NCBI GenBank assembly: GCA_049975505.1
Contig: JBNGCY010000001.1
Span: forward strand, 54,288-118,287
DNA: 64,000 nucleotides
From: JAIVHC01 sp049975505
GTDB taxonomy: Bacteria > Desulfobacterota > Desulfuromonadia > Desulfuromonadales > Desulfuromonadaceae
Direction: 5' to 3'
Below the pieces are notes generated by a model, which worked only from the letters and a program-made list of their open reading frames with translations, had not been told where the DNA came from and did not search any database. The translations under genes were made by a program, and so were the position numbers. Of this stretch, positions 35,271 through 43,710 are shown one piece after another; within the stretch, counting starts at the first letter, position 1; each line of letters starts with the position of its first letter.

Positions 35271-36650
35271 TTATTCTTGTGTTCGGTCTTGCAGACGCAC
35301 CAGCGAACATCCTATCCCCAGGGTACACAGAGCACTAAATATCAGCAGAGTTATATGCATACTGCGCAAAAAGGGATCAAGGGTCTGTTCCGACACGGCA
35401 ACCCCAGGCATAACATGGGTAAATACCAGGGTAATAATCATCATGCTGCTTAGCATCCCGAAAGTGCGCATACTTGCATTCATTCCCGAAGCAATCCCTA
35501 AATAGCGCGGTGCGACGCTTCCCATGATAATGCTGATATTAGGTGAGGAAAACAGGGCAAACCCGCTGCCCAGAAATACCAGCAATGCATACACCATAAA
35601 CATATCCGAGTTGCGCTCCAGGTTTGCGGCAAACGCGAGAGCACAGGCGCAGAAGAGCATGCCCGCTGTAGCAATCCAACCCGCAGGAATTTTGTCTGCG
35701 AGCCTGCCGCACATGGGGGATAGAACGGTTTGTACCACCGGGGAAATGATCAGGACAATCCCGGCAGCCTGAGGTTCAAAGCCTTTGACATACTGCAGAT
35801 ACAGGCTCATGAAAAAAACGATCCCGAAGGTGGCGGCGTAGTTGAACATGGCGGCAAGATTGCTGAAGGCAAAGACCCGGTTACGCGTCAGCAGTCTCAC
35901 ATTGAGGATAGGATACTCCAGACGCGATTCAAGGCGGAGAAATCCGACAAGACCGATATTCCCCAGCCCTATCAGCCCCCAGGCCCATAAACCGCGATCC
36001 ACATTCACCACCCCTGAAAACAGCAGCAGTACAGCAACCGCATACACAAGGGCTCCATTTAAATCAAAGGGTTCGCCGCAGGCTTCGGCCCAGTCCTGTT
36101 TAATCCGGGTACGTACCACCCCGTAGGTAAGCAGCCCCAGTGGAAGCACCATATAGAATAGCGAGCGCCACCCGAAATGCTGCACCAGAAATCCACCTGT
36201 TAGCGGACCAAACGAAATTCCGGCATATACGCTCGCCACCACTATTCCCAGAGCGCGTCCGCGCTCCTGAGAGGGAAAGGCTGCAACCACCATAGCCATG
36301 GTGGTTGCCATTACCATGGAGCCACCAATCCCCTGAAAAAAGCGCAGAATGATCACCGCTTCCACACTCGGGGCGATGGATATGAGACCACCGAAAACAG
36401 AGAAGACCAGCAGACCGTTTACAAAGATCCGTTTTCGTCCGTAGATATCTCCCAGACGCCCCATACTCAGAAGGAACACCGCCGCAGCCAGGGCATACGT
36501 GGTTTCTACCAGCCCCAACTGCAGGGCGCTGGCATCCAGGTCCCGTCCCAGCGCAGGCAGGGCTACGCCTACAGCAGAAACCATAAACGGCATCATAAAG
36601 TGAGCCATGCACACTGAAAACAAGAGGGCGGAGCGGGCTCCTTTTTCCAT
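35271..36650 (-). CDS. MFS transporter, drug:proton antiporter DHA2-like
   Basis: 459 residues with about 14 hydrophobic segments. Motif A is GRLGDIYGRKR (near residue 64) and motif C-like GPLTGGFLVQHFGWR (near 152), as in EmrB/QacA exporters. The substrate is unknown. It lies between the S1 protein gene upstream (6 bp gap) and the EVE gene downstream, on the same strand, so the three could be cotranscribed. Confidence 0.85.
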   Translation of the reverse strand: MEKGARSALLFSVCMAHFMMPFMVSAVGVALPALGRDLDASALQLGLVETTYALAAAVFLLSMGRLGDIYGRKRIFVNGLLVFSVFGGLISIAPSVEAVIILRFFQGIGGSMVMATTMAMVVAAFPSQERGRALGIVVASVYAGISFGPLTGGFLVQHFGWRSLFYMVLPLGLLTYGVVRTRIKQDWAEACGEPFDLNGALVYAVAVLLLFSGVVNVDRGLWAWGLIGLGNIGLVGFLRLESRLEYPILNVRLLTRNRVFAFSNLAAMFNYAATFGIVFFMSLYLQYVKGFEPQAAGIVLIISPVVQTVLSPMCGRLADKIPAGWIATAGMLFCACALAFAANLERNSDMFMVYALLVFLGSGFALFSSPNISIIMGSVAPRYLGIASGMNASMRTFGMLSSMMIITLVFTHVMPGVAVSEQTLDPFLRSMHITLLIFSALCTLGIGCSLVRLQDRTQE

Positions 36651-36656
36651 GGATTT

Positions 36657-37844
36657 CTACTTGTTTTTCTGTTGCCGGCTGGACTTGAGCAGATCCCCAA
36701 GGGTTCCAAGCCCGGAGGAAGGCGCTGTATCGGTATAGCTTCTGGCGCCGGCGTCACTTTCCTGCCCGGCAGGAACCAGGGAGATACGGCGTTCTTCCTG
36801 ATCGATTTTTTCGATACTCACGCGGATATTCTCTCCGGGTTGCAGAACCTCCTGTGGATGGCCGATGCGTTTACCTTCTCCCAGTTTTGAGATATGAATC
36901 AGACCATCCACTCCATCCTCAAGAGTGATAAAGGCGCCAAAGGGAGCCAGACGGCTTACTACGCCGGGATATTCCTGCCCCTCCTTGTAGATGGTACCCA
37001 CCTTCTTCCAGGGATCAGCCTGGGTATCGCGTAAACTGAAGGAGAATTTGTTGTTTTCCCAGTCCAGTTTCTTAACCGCTACTTCCAGTTCCTGATCAAT
37101 GCTCAGTACCTGGTTGATGTCCTCTACCCGGCCATGGCTTATTTCGGAAATGGGAAGCAGCCCTTCAAGCCCGCCAATATCCACAAAAGCACCAAAATCG
37201 CGGATATTGGTAACCCGGCCTTTGACAATCATTCCCTCTTTGAGGGTCTTGCGCAGTTCTTCACGCTGGCGTTCGCGTTCCTCTTCGAGGATAGCGCGAT
37301 GGGAAACCACAATATTGCGCCCACGTTCACCAAACTGGGTGATTCTGAAACTCACACTCCGACCGGGGATGCTTTCAGCTTCACTCTGGCGGAAACCACT
37401 TTGAGAAAAGGGGCAGAAAGCGCGGATATTTCCTGCCAGCTTTACGCTGAAGCCTCCCTTGGTTTCTGCCTCAAAAGTGCCTTCAACCGGGATGCCACTG
37501 TGAAAAGCGCTTTCATACTGATCCAGTCCGGAACCCCCAGCTCCTACTTTTGTGGTAAAACGCAACTCTCCGCCTTTGCGCGAGACAAAATACACCTGAA
37601 GTTTGTCTTCAGGAGCATAGCGGAAATTTCCTTCCTCATCCTGAATCTCAGCACTCGCCAGAACTCCTTCGCCTTTTTGGCCGACATCGAGAAAGGTCCA
37701 GTCCTGCCCTGTCTGGAGAATGGTTGCCTCCACCTGCATGCCAGGATCAAGCTTTGTCCCCATGTGGGCAATGCTCTCTTCAAACATGGCGGCAAAATCC
37801 TCATCTTCATTCTGTTCCTGGCCGGGGTTAAATTCTTCGTTCAT
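36657..37844 (-). CDS. Multi-S1-domain RNA-binding protein
   Basis: 395 residues with about four S1 repeats after an acidic N-terminus (MNEEFNPGQEQNEDEDF). Repeats 3 and 4 are clearest: KGRVTNIRDFGAFVDIGG near 215 and YPGVVSRLAPFGAFITLEDG near 300. It resembles short ribosomal-S1-like or YhgF-independent S1 proteins and may bind mRNA; it is shorter than true ribosomal S1. The start at 37844 follows AAGGAA by about 6 nt; an in-frame ATG at 38021 adds 59 residues encoded by the adjacent mobile repeat and is rejected. Confidence 0.85.
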   Translation of the reverse strand: MNEEFNPGQEQNEDEDFAAMFEESIAHMGTKLDPGMQVEATILQTGQDWTFLDVGQKGEGVLASAEIQDEEGNFRYAPEDKLQVYFVSRKGGELRFTTKVGAGGSGLDQYESAFHSGIPVEGTFEAETKGGFSVKLAGNIRAFCPFSQSGFRQSEAESIPGRSVSFRITQFGERGRNIVVSHRAILEEERERQREELRKTLKEGMIVKGRVTNIRDFGAFVDIGGLEGLLPISEISHGRVEDINQVLSIDQELEVAVKKLDWENNKFSFSLRDTQADPWKKVGTIYKEGQEYPGVVSRLAPFGAFITLEDGVDGLIHISKLGEGKRIGHPQEVLQPGENIRVSIEKIDQEERRISLVPAGQESDAGARSYTDTAPSSGLGTLGDLLKSSRQQKNK

Positions 37845-37887
37845 CAGTGGTTCCTTAAGATTGCGGTTCGGGTGAGAAATTCCATTT

Positions 37888-38044
37888 GCAACTGTGGAGT
37901 AATGCCTTGTGGCACCCATTCCAAGGGACACGACTGTTTGAGATCGGGGCCGTCCATGGCCGTTCGACTGTCGCCGTCCGTGGCGACAGTCGCCCTTTCC
38001 ATGGGTACCACAAGCCCTCACCGGTAGCGATGGTGAATAGTTAC
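37888..38044 (-). mobile_element. Miniature inverted-repeat element, copy 5 (157 bp, with core, long linker)
   Basis: Reverse orientation, ends GCAACTGTGGAG and GAATAGTTAC. It is flanked by the perfect 8-bp repeat TTCCATTT (37880-37887 and 38045-38052). Its core stem is the most complete of the family, CGACTGTCGCC pairing with GGCGACAGTCG (11 bp, 6-nt loop). It ends 43 bp before the start codon of the S1 protein gene, so it lies in that gene's leader or promoter. Confidence 0.92.
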
Positions 38045-38159
38045 TTCCATTTAAGAGCTAAAAAAGCCCCACAACAGCACAGCTTTTACTGCACTGGTGC
38101 GGGGCCGGTACAAAACATATAGATATTTTTTGCGAAAGTATCAAATTGGTGCAGTACGT

Positions 38160-38321
38160 CTATTCTACCGGTTCGAACATATCCTTGCCTACCCCGCACA
38201 GAGGGCAGACCCAGTCATCGGGCAGATCAGCAAACGCGGTTCCGGGTTCAATTCCACTATCCGGATCACCCTGCTCAGGATCATAAACATACCCACAAGC
38301 TGTACACTCAAACTTCTGCAT
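38160..38321 (-). CDS. Rubredoxin
   Basis: A 53-residue one-iron electron carrier. The two iron-binding pairs are FECTACGYVYDP near the N-terminus and WVCPLCGVGKDMFE near the C-terminus, with the usual acidic middle (EQGDPDSGIEPG). The start at 38321 follows AAGGAG by about 7 nt. It is a single gene. Rubredoxins are common in anaerobes, where they feed oxygen or superoxide reductases; no such partner lies nearby. Confidence 0.96.
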   Translation of the reverse strand: MQKFECTACGYVYDPEQGDPDSGIEPGTAFADLPDDWVCPLCGVGKDMFEPVE

Positions 38322-38497
38322 TGACAATCTCCTTAATCTTAATAGGGGAAATGACAGTTCTTTCAATTCAGAACTCTATCTGTTGGGGCTGATTTGTCAA
38401 GGTCTTAAATACCAATATCAGTGCTATTGAAATTGAGAATTTGTTTGTTAAATTAAAAATATTGCTTTAGACCATTTAATCATTTTACAGGAGTCCC

Positions 38498-39061
38498 ATG
38501 CGACATATGTTTTCTTCACAATATCACTACTATGAACTTCAGAATCCAGACCGATGGATCCGACGTCTGGGAATATTTCTCTGCATTCTCGGCGGACTCG
38601 CAATCCTCGGGGCCTTTTTTACCACCATGCTTACGGTTATCCTTCTGGGTATCTTTCTGACCGGAGCCGGTCTGATCCAACTTGCATTTTCGTTTATGCT
38701 CGGATCTTCGAACATCTTCAGGCGTGGTTCCGGGCTCATGTATCTGTTAGTAGGTCTGCTTATGCTTATCGCCCCGGTGGGAAGCGCTATCGGTCTGACC
38801 CTGGTTTTTACCCTGTTTTTTATTGTAACCGGATTTATCCGCTTGGGATACGCTCTCGCTGCGCGCAGAACAGGGATACCTTCCGGATGGTATTTCAGTG
38901 GTGCCGCTCTCAATCTGGGGCTGGCGTTGCTTGTTCTTCTCGGCCTGCCCGACACCGGCACCTGGGTTATCGGCTTATTTATCGGGATGGAATTGCTCTT
39001 TGCAGGTTTGAGCATGATATTCTTTACCGCGCGCTTACCAGCGCTAACTGAATGGCGTTAA
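38498..39061 (+). CDS. HdeD family membrane protein (DUF308)
   Basis: 187 residues with about six hydrophobic segments, in three similar hairpin pairs (for example LGIFLCILGGLAILGAFF, LMYLLVGLLMLIAPVGSAI and LNLGLALLVLLGLP). HdeD in E. coli aids acid resistance at high cell density; most relatives are uncharacterised. It starts 13 bp upstream of the double rhodanese gene, so it probably heads that operon. Family call good, role unknown. Confidence 0.85.
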   Translation: MRHMFSSQYHYYELQNPDRWIRRLGIFLCILGGLAILGAFFTTMLTVILLGIFLTGAGLIQLAFSFMLGSSNIFRRGSGLMYLLVGLLMLIAPVGSAIGLTLVFTLFFIVTGFIRLGYALAARRTGIPSGWYFSGAALNLGLALLVLLGLPDTGTWVIGLFIGMELLFAGLSMIFFTARLPALTEWR

Positions 39062-39074
39062 CAGATTCTACAGG

Positions 39075-40193
39075 ATGATACCTATGACCAGACCATCACC
39101 GTTACGCTTTACTGTAATTGCTGCCGTGCTCTTGCTCGGCGTTTCCTGGGCCTTTGCCTCCACCAGCAGTAATCCTTATGCTGAATTCCCCAACGCGCAG
39201 TACATCATCAACGCAAAACAGCTACAACAGCGTATGGACACCGATAAGTCCCTGATCATTGTGGATGTAAGAAACGATAAATATTTTGATGGCAAGATGA
39301 TTCCTGGGGCAATCCGCATGCCGTGGTCAATGTTCCGCCAGGATCAATCCGCTACCAATACCGGGGGCAATTTCATATGCAGCAATAAAGCCCAGGAGAT
39401 TCTGGGGGAGCATGGAATTTTCCGGAATGACACCGTTATTCTGTACGATTCGGTTGCGCGCGACGGAGGAGCTACCGCGTCTTATGTGTTCTGGGTACTT
39501 GATTTGCTGGGGCACGAAAAGATGGCGATTCTGGAGCGCGGCATAGATGGCTGGATAGATGCCGGCGGCGAAGTGGTCAACTCCCCGGCTCAGCGGGAGG
39601 CACTGCTCTATCAGGCTCCGGCCAAAGAGATTGACACGCGCAAAATGGCTGATGACACCTTTATCAGCAGGCGCCTGGGAGATCCGTACTACCAGATTCT
39701 CGATGTGCGTTCCCGGGAGGAATACCTGGGCCAGGCCCTCAATGAGGGGCTAGATGGTACCCCTCTCAAGGGCGGACATATCCCTGGGGCGGTTAACATC
39801 AACTACAAAGACAACTGGACTGACAAGGAGAGCAAGGGGATCAAAAGTTATGCCGAACTTGCTGAACTCTACCGCGGTCTGGACCCGAATATCGGAGTTA
39901 TCACCTACTGCCATTCAGCCAGACGCAGTTCCTTCACCTACTACATCCTGCGCCTGATGGGATTCAGGGATGTCATTCTTTACGATAACTCCTGGTACAG
40001 CTGGGGACGACCCGAAGCATTCTTCCCCGTAGAGACCAGAGCTCAGTTACTCCCCGGGCAGAGTTTACCCACAGTGGAGCAGAAAACTGAATCGCCCAAA
40101 GGGGCAACAGAAGCAGTACCGCCGGAGCCACAGGCAAAAACACAGGAACCATCTGACGGCGGCGGCAAAAAATATATCTCATGCGGAGGCTAA
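39075..40193 (+). CDS. Periplasmic double-rhodanese sulfurtransferase
   Basis: 372 residues with a signal peptide (about 1-28, hydrophobic LRFTVIAAVLLLGVSWAFA). Two rhodanese domains follow: the first around 45-165 (IIVDVRNDKYFDGKMIPGAIR, no catalytic Cys in VILYDSVARDGGA) and the second around 195-325 with the active loop ITYCHSARRSS, where the cysteine carries the persulfide. A low-complexity tail ends KKYISCGG. It probably moves sulfur from thiosulfate in the periplasm. It precedes two YeeE/YedE genes by 2 bp and 526 bp, supporting a thiosulfate uptake/use module. Confidence 0.87.
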   Translation: MIPMTRPSPLRFTVIAAVLLLGVSWAFASTSSNPYAEFPNAQYIINAKQLQQRMDTDKSLIIVDVRNDKYFDGKMIPGAIRMPWSMFRQDQSATNTGGNFICSNKAQEILGEHGIFRNDTVILYDSVARDGGATASYVFWVLDLLGHEKMAILERGIDGWIDAGGEVVNSPAQREALLYQAPAKEIDTRKMADDTFISRRLGDPYYQILDVRSREEYLGQALNEGLDGTPLKGGHIPGAVNINYKDNWTDKESKGIKSYAELAELYRGLDPNIGVITYCHSARRSSFTYYILRLMGFRDVILYDNSWYSWGRPEAFFPVETRAQLLPGQSLPTVEQKTESPKGATEAVPPEPQAKTQEPSDGGGKKYISCGG

Positions 40194-40195
40194 GT

Positions 40196-40708
40196 ATGAA
40201 AAAACCGGGTAACGCTCCATACTGGCCTATCCTCCCGAGTGCATTTGCTCTGGCAGGGATCATGGTGTTTATTTTTGCCAGCTTCGGTCCGCCGGCATCT
40301 TCAAGTGGATTTGTAACCACCATGAAAGGTTTCTTTCTCGAGTTCGCTCCTGAGTATGTTTCGAACAAAGCCCACTATCGCAGCATGCCCGGTCCCGGAT
40401 CATGGCTGATGGCTTTTGTTCTGGGTATGGCGATTGGAGGCTTTATCGCTGGACGCACGTTCAGACAGCAAATAAGCGATATCCCCGCTATCTGGATGGA
40501 GCGTTTCGGTAAAAGCCCGATAAAACGCTACACGGTGTGCTTTGTGGGCGGATTCCTTATTCTGTTCGGTGCGCGCCTCGCGGGAGGTTGTACCCTCGGA
40601 TTGTTCCTGTCTGGCTCAACCCAACTAGCCTTGAGTGGCATTTACTTCGGAATGGTAATCTTCAGTGTAGCCATGCTGACAGCGCATCTGCTGTTCAAGA
40701 ATAAATAA
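40196..40708 (+). CDS. YeeE/YedE family sulfur transporter, N-terminal half
   Basis: 170 residues with about four hydrophobic segments. The conserved cysteine motif RLAGGCTLGLFLSG is that of YeeE/YedE (TsuA-like) thiosulfate channels. In E. coli-type proteins the two halves are one polypeptide; here they are separate neighbouring genes. GGAGG lies 6 nt before the ATG at 40196; an ATG at 40181 inside the preceding gene is rejected. It follows the rhodanese stop by 2 bp. Confidence 0.85.
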   Translation: MKKPGNAPYWPILPSAFALAGIMVFIFASFGPPASSSGFVTTMKGFFLEFAPEYVSNKAHYRSMPGPGSWLMAFVLGMAIGGFIAGRTFRQQISDIPAIWMERFGKSPIKRYTVCFVGGFLILFGARLAGGCTLGLFLSGSTQLALSGIYFGMVIFSVAMLTAHLLFKNK

Positions 40709-40719
40709 AAGGATCAAAC

Positions 40720-41262
40720 ATGACAGAGATATGGATCGGTCTGATATCAGGAATCGCATTTGGCTTTGTGATTCAACGCGTAGGAGCAACCAACCCGCAG
40801 AAGATGTTTCTGGCCCACCTGATGCGTGAGCGTTACATACCCCAATTCATGCTGTTGGTGGTTATCTTCTCAGCTATAGGGCTCTTTGCCCTTGAAGCTT
40901 CGGGAGGAGGCACTACCAGACCGCTGCCCACCAGCATTGTCGCCACGGGGCTTGGAGGCATTATTTTCGGTATCGGCTGGGGACTGTCCGGGTACTGTCC
41001 CGGTACCTGCTGGGCAGCAGTGGGCGAAGGGCGCATGGACGCGGTGTTCACCCTTTTGGGTGGTTTGGTCGGTACCGCAGTCTTTGCCCATCTGCACGAA
41101 GCTCTTATCCCGGCACTCTACATGCCCACCAATATCGGGCAGATAACTTTAACCGATATCCTGGGTAGCCGGGGCGTAGCTGTGGGAGTTCTGAGTGTAT
41201 TTTTTGGTCTCGGTATTTTGCTGATCGGCAAACTGTGGAGAAGCAATGATGATCAGATGTAG
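40720..41262 (+). CDS. YeeE/YedE family sulfur transporter, C-terminal half
   Basis: 180 residues, about five hydrophobic segments, with the paired-cysteine motif WGLSGYCPGTCWAAVGEG. It complements the upstream half: GCTLG there and CPGTC here are the cysteines that relay thiosulfate in TsuA structures. The gene is 11 bp after its partner and overlaps the next gene by 17 bp. Confidence 0.87.
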   Translation: MTEIWIGLISGIAFGFVIQRVGATNPQKMFLAHLMRERYIPQFMLLVVIFSAIGLFALEASGGGTTRPLPTSIVATGLGGIIFGIGWGLSGYCPGTCWAAVGEGRMDAVFTLLGGLVGTAVFAHLHEALIPALYMPTNIGQITLTDILGSRGVAVGVLSVFFGLGILLIGKLWRSNDDQM

Positions 41263-41857
41263 ACACTCGCTCTGCACCTGGCTGACGCCCTGTGCATGTT
41301 TTGTGAGCCTAATTTTGCTTACATCACCTTTGTTTGCAAAAGTAGATATTCCACGTGGTTACTATGCACAACTTGAGATAACACATCAGGGTCAAATCCT
41401 TAATTTCGGACCTTTTGTAGGTTACTATTTCAAGCCTGTATCAGGTGCAGATACCAGCCATCTCGAATTCATGTGCTTCAACACGGATCAATTCTACACC
41501 GATGATCTCCCCGGGGAAGCCCTTTTGTTCAGGGGAGAAGCACAGCTCACTACCCTCCCCGATGTGCGCCCTATCCCGCGCTCCGATCAGCGCATTACTC
41601 CGGTATTTGCCCCGGATGCCCCAGCGGAATGGCTGGCAACGCGCCCGGCACCGCAGAACGAATTCATCCACTTCCATTCCACCTATGATCACGGCGGAGC
41701 GACCTATACCGGCTACTGGCTGCGCCATGATCCGGTGAGAAAATTCACCTATAATATGGGGGGGCGCCTGAGCGAGGACAGCCCCCTGTATCACGAAGTT
41801 GAGCCCGGAAGTTCGCCTGATTTCCCGGCTATCATTGAGTTTGATCGTGGGAATTGA
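41246..41857 (+). CDS. Unknown secreted protein in the sulfur operon
   Basis: 203 residues, not recognised. The N-terminus (MMIRCRHSLCTWLTPCACF, then LILLTSPLFA) is a signal peptide with cleavage near residue 31. The mature part has many Tyr, Phe and His (EFIHFHSTYDHGG, GATYTGYWLRHD, YNMGGRLSED) and one Cys, and could be a beta-rich periplasmic protein. GGAG is 5 nt before the ATG, and the gene overlaps the transporter gene by 17 bp, so it is translated with it. Its job in thiosulfate handling is a guess from position. Confidence 0.7.
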   Translation: MMIRCRHSLCTWLTPCACFVSLILLTSPLFAKVDIPRGYYAQLEITHQGQILNFGPFVGYYFKPVSGADTSHLEFMCFNTDQFYTDDLPGEALLFRGEAQLTTLPDVRPIPRSDQRITPVFAPDAPAEWLATRPAPQNEFIHFHSTYDHGGATYTGYWLRHDPVRKFTYNMGGRLSEDSPLYHEVEPGSSPDFPAIIEFDRGN

Positions 41858-41933
41858 AGTTGAGAAAATGGAGACAGAGCTCTCAAAACTTCTTCTCTCC
41901 GGGTAAAATCCAACAGTTAAGTGTATAATTTTC

Positions 41934-42078
41934 GTAACTATTCACCACCACTACCGGTGAGGGCTTGTGGTACCCATGGAAAGGGCGTCTGTCGCCACGG
42001 ACGGCGACAGTCGAACGGCCATGGATGGCACAAAGTATCCCTTGAAATGGGTGCCACAAGACCGTACTGAACAGTTAC
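41934..42078 (+). mobile_element. Miniature inverted-repeat element, copy 6 (145 bp, with core, short linker)
   Basis: Forward orientation, ends GTAACTATTCACC and GAACAGTTAC, nearly identical to copy 3 in the outer arms. The flanking 8-bp repeat TAATTTTC is perfect (41926-41933 and 42079-42086). The right copy runs into the stop codon of the neighbouring small gene (42085-42087), so the element landed exactly at the end of that gene without changing it. It lies between convergent genes. Confidence 0.93.
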
Positions 42079-42084
42079 TAATTT

Positions 42085-42345
42085 TCAAGCGTCCGTAGCC
42101 AGCTCCAACAAAGTTTGCAGATCAGCAATCTCCGCACCTTTGTACAGATGTTTATATCCCCCTGCATCGGGGCAGTATCTGCGCACAACCTCCAGCCAAT
42201 CGTCTTCAGATGGGGTAACCCCTTTCGCATGCAGCGCCTGGATATCCTGTTTTATTTTTTCCAGCTGAGTCGAGCTGGGTTCTGTTGTCGCGGTACCAAA
42301 CCTTATTTTAATCTTCTCAGCCAATTCAAAATCTTTACTATCCAT
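42085..42345 (-). CDS. Small unknown protein
   Basis: 86 residues, MDSKDFELAEKIKIRFG at the start, with a helical, charged middle (LEKIKQDIQALHAKG) and a conserved-looking SEDDWLEVVRRYCPDAGG. Not recognised as a named family. AGGAG stands 7 nt before the ATG at 42345, which is preferred over an upstream ATG at 42363. It is probably cytoplasmic. The mobile repeat copy 6 ends at its stop codon. Confidence 0.65.
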   Translation of the reverse strand: MDSKDFELAEKIKIRFGTATTEPSSTQLEKIKQDIQALHAKGVTPSEDDWLEVVRRYCPDAGGYKHLYKGAEIADLQTLLELATDA

Positions 42346-42409
42346 TATTCTCTCCTTTTTCATCTAAGCAAATCAGCATGTTACAAATCAGAACCAATGC
42401 TTTATTCTG

Positions 42410-43507
42410 CTAAAAGAGTAACTGCTCAACTGCTTCAAAATCAAAGCGTTTTTCAGCCAGTTCGTAGATCAGAGCGAGTTTTTCTGTATCTTCATGGGTG
42501 ATTTTGGAAACGTCAGAAGTAATTTGCAGATACAGATCGGAAGTGCTGCGCTCCATAATCCGCATATAGGGGATATTACTGTTATCGATAATCTCCTGAG
42601 TAGTTTTACCCACCGGCTGTTTACCCGGAATAAGCAGCCCGGCAATTTTACCCCGATGTTCAGGCATCTGATACATTACGCTTAGGGTTACCAACAGTTC
42701 ATCCCGGCTGCTGGTGACAATTGCCAGGGTCGAATCCTCGAGGAGTTCGGTTACCCTCTGCGTAGATGCCGCTCCTACCTGAACATTATGTACGATCCTG
42801 TCCGTTGAGTCCTGATCCCCATGGATATCGAGATCGAGAATCTTTGCGATCCGGCGCATGGTGGGATTCGCCAATATGGGCTGGTAGTTAAACCCGCCTA
42901 AAACCTTAAAGGGGTGCTTTATGAAGCCGCGCTGGAGTAAATCCAGCACCATTTCGCGCTTGTCGGGAACTATTTTATTGACCAGCAGAGCACGTATATT
43001 TATCTGCTCCTGCTCAAACATGGCAAGATTCAGATGCACGGTGTCAATAACGTTGCCGATTCCTCCGCCGGAGACCATAAGCACCGGGGCATCCAGCATT
43101 TTAGCCATTTTGGCGTTGGACATTCCGAGTACAGATCCTACCCCGCAGTGCCCCGCCCCTTCAATAATGAGGAAATCGCATTCCTCCTCCAGTTGTGCAC
43201 ATGCGTCGCAAATCTGTTTCTGCATACAAGTCACATCAAGCTCATTGCGCAACACCTTTTGGGTATCTCCAGGTTGCAGAACCAGAGGTGACATCTGCCT
43301 GATCCTTTCCTCATGCCCAAGGATCTGGGCCATAAGAGCAGCGTCTTTATCCGCCGGAATTCCATTCAGAAGTACAGGCTTGGGACCCAGAGGTTTGATA
43401 AAGCCTACGCGGGCATACTTTTTACGTGCCAGATGCAGCAGGGAAAGGCTGACAGTGGTTTTTCCGCAGTGTTGTCCCGTAGCTGCAATAAAAATTTTCC
43501 GTGCCAT
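42410..43507 (-). CDS. BioD-like ATPase with DRTGG domain
   Basis: 365 residues. The first 210 or so resemble dethiobiotin-synthetase/cobyric-type P-loop proteins: KIFIAATGQHCGKTTVSLSL, with GHCGKTT as Walker A, and LIIEGAGHCGVGSV. The C-terminal part (about 220-360) is a DRTGG domain, as in phosphotransacetylase N-terminal regulators: IVTSSRDELLVTLSVM and IAGLLIPGKQPVG. This pairing occurs in many anaerobes, probably as a nucleotide-sensing regulator, but is not characterised. It stands alone on the minus strand. Confidence 0.8.
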   Translation of the reverse strand: MARKIFIAATGQHCGKTTVSLSLLHLARKKYARVGFIKPLGPKPVLLNGIPADKDAALMAQILGHEERIRQMSPLVLQPGDTQKVLRNELDVTCMQKQICDACAQLEEECDFLIIEGAGHCGVGSVLGMSNAKMAKMLDAPVLMVSGGGIGNVIDTVHLNLAMFEQEQINIRALLVNKIVPDKREMVLDLLQRGFIKHPFKVLGGFNYQPILANPTMRRIAKILDLDIHGDQDSTDRIVHNVQVGAASTQRVTELLEDSTLAIVTSSRDELLVTLSVMYQMPEHRGKIAGLLIPGKQPVGKTTQEIIDNSNIPYMRIMERSTSDLYLQITSDVSKITHEDTEKLALIYELAEKRFDFEAVEQLLF

Positions 43508-43710
43508 AATTCATCATCCTCTCCATCCATCCAGGAAAATACACATCTCAATAAATTTAAAAAAGGCGCACGCCTCAAGTATTGAACACAATCGCAGGAA
43601 TGTCTACCCAGACGCGCTTAAATTAGTTCGACCCAAAGCATGCTGATATATTGGAGACACACAACATGCTATGCTTACAAGAAATGACTTTCAATCTGAA
43701 GGAGAAGCTT

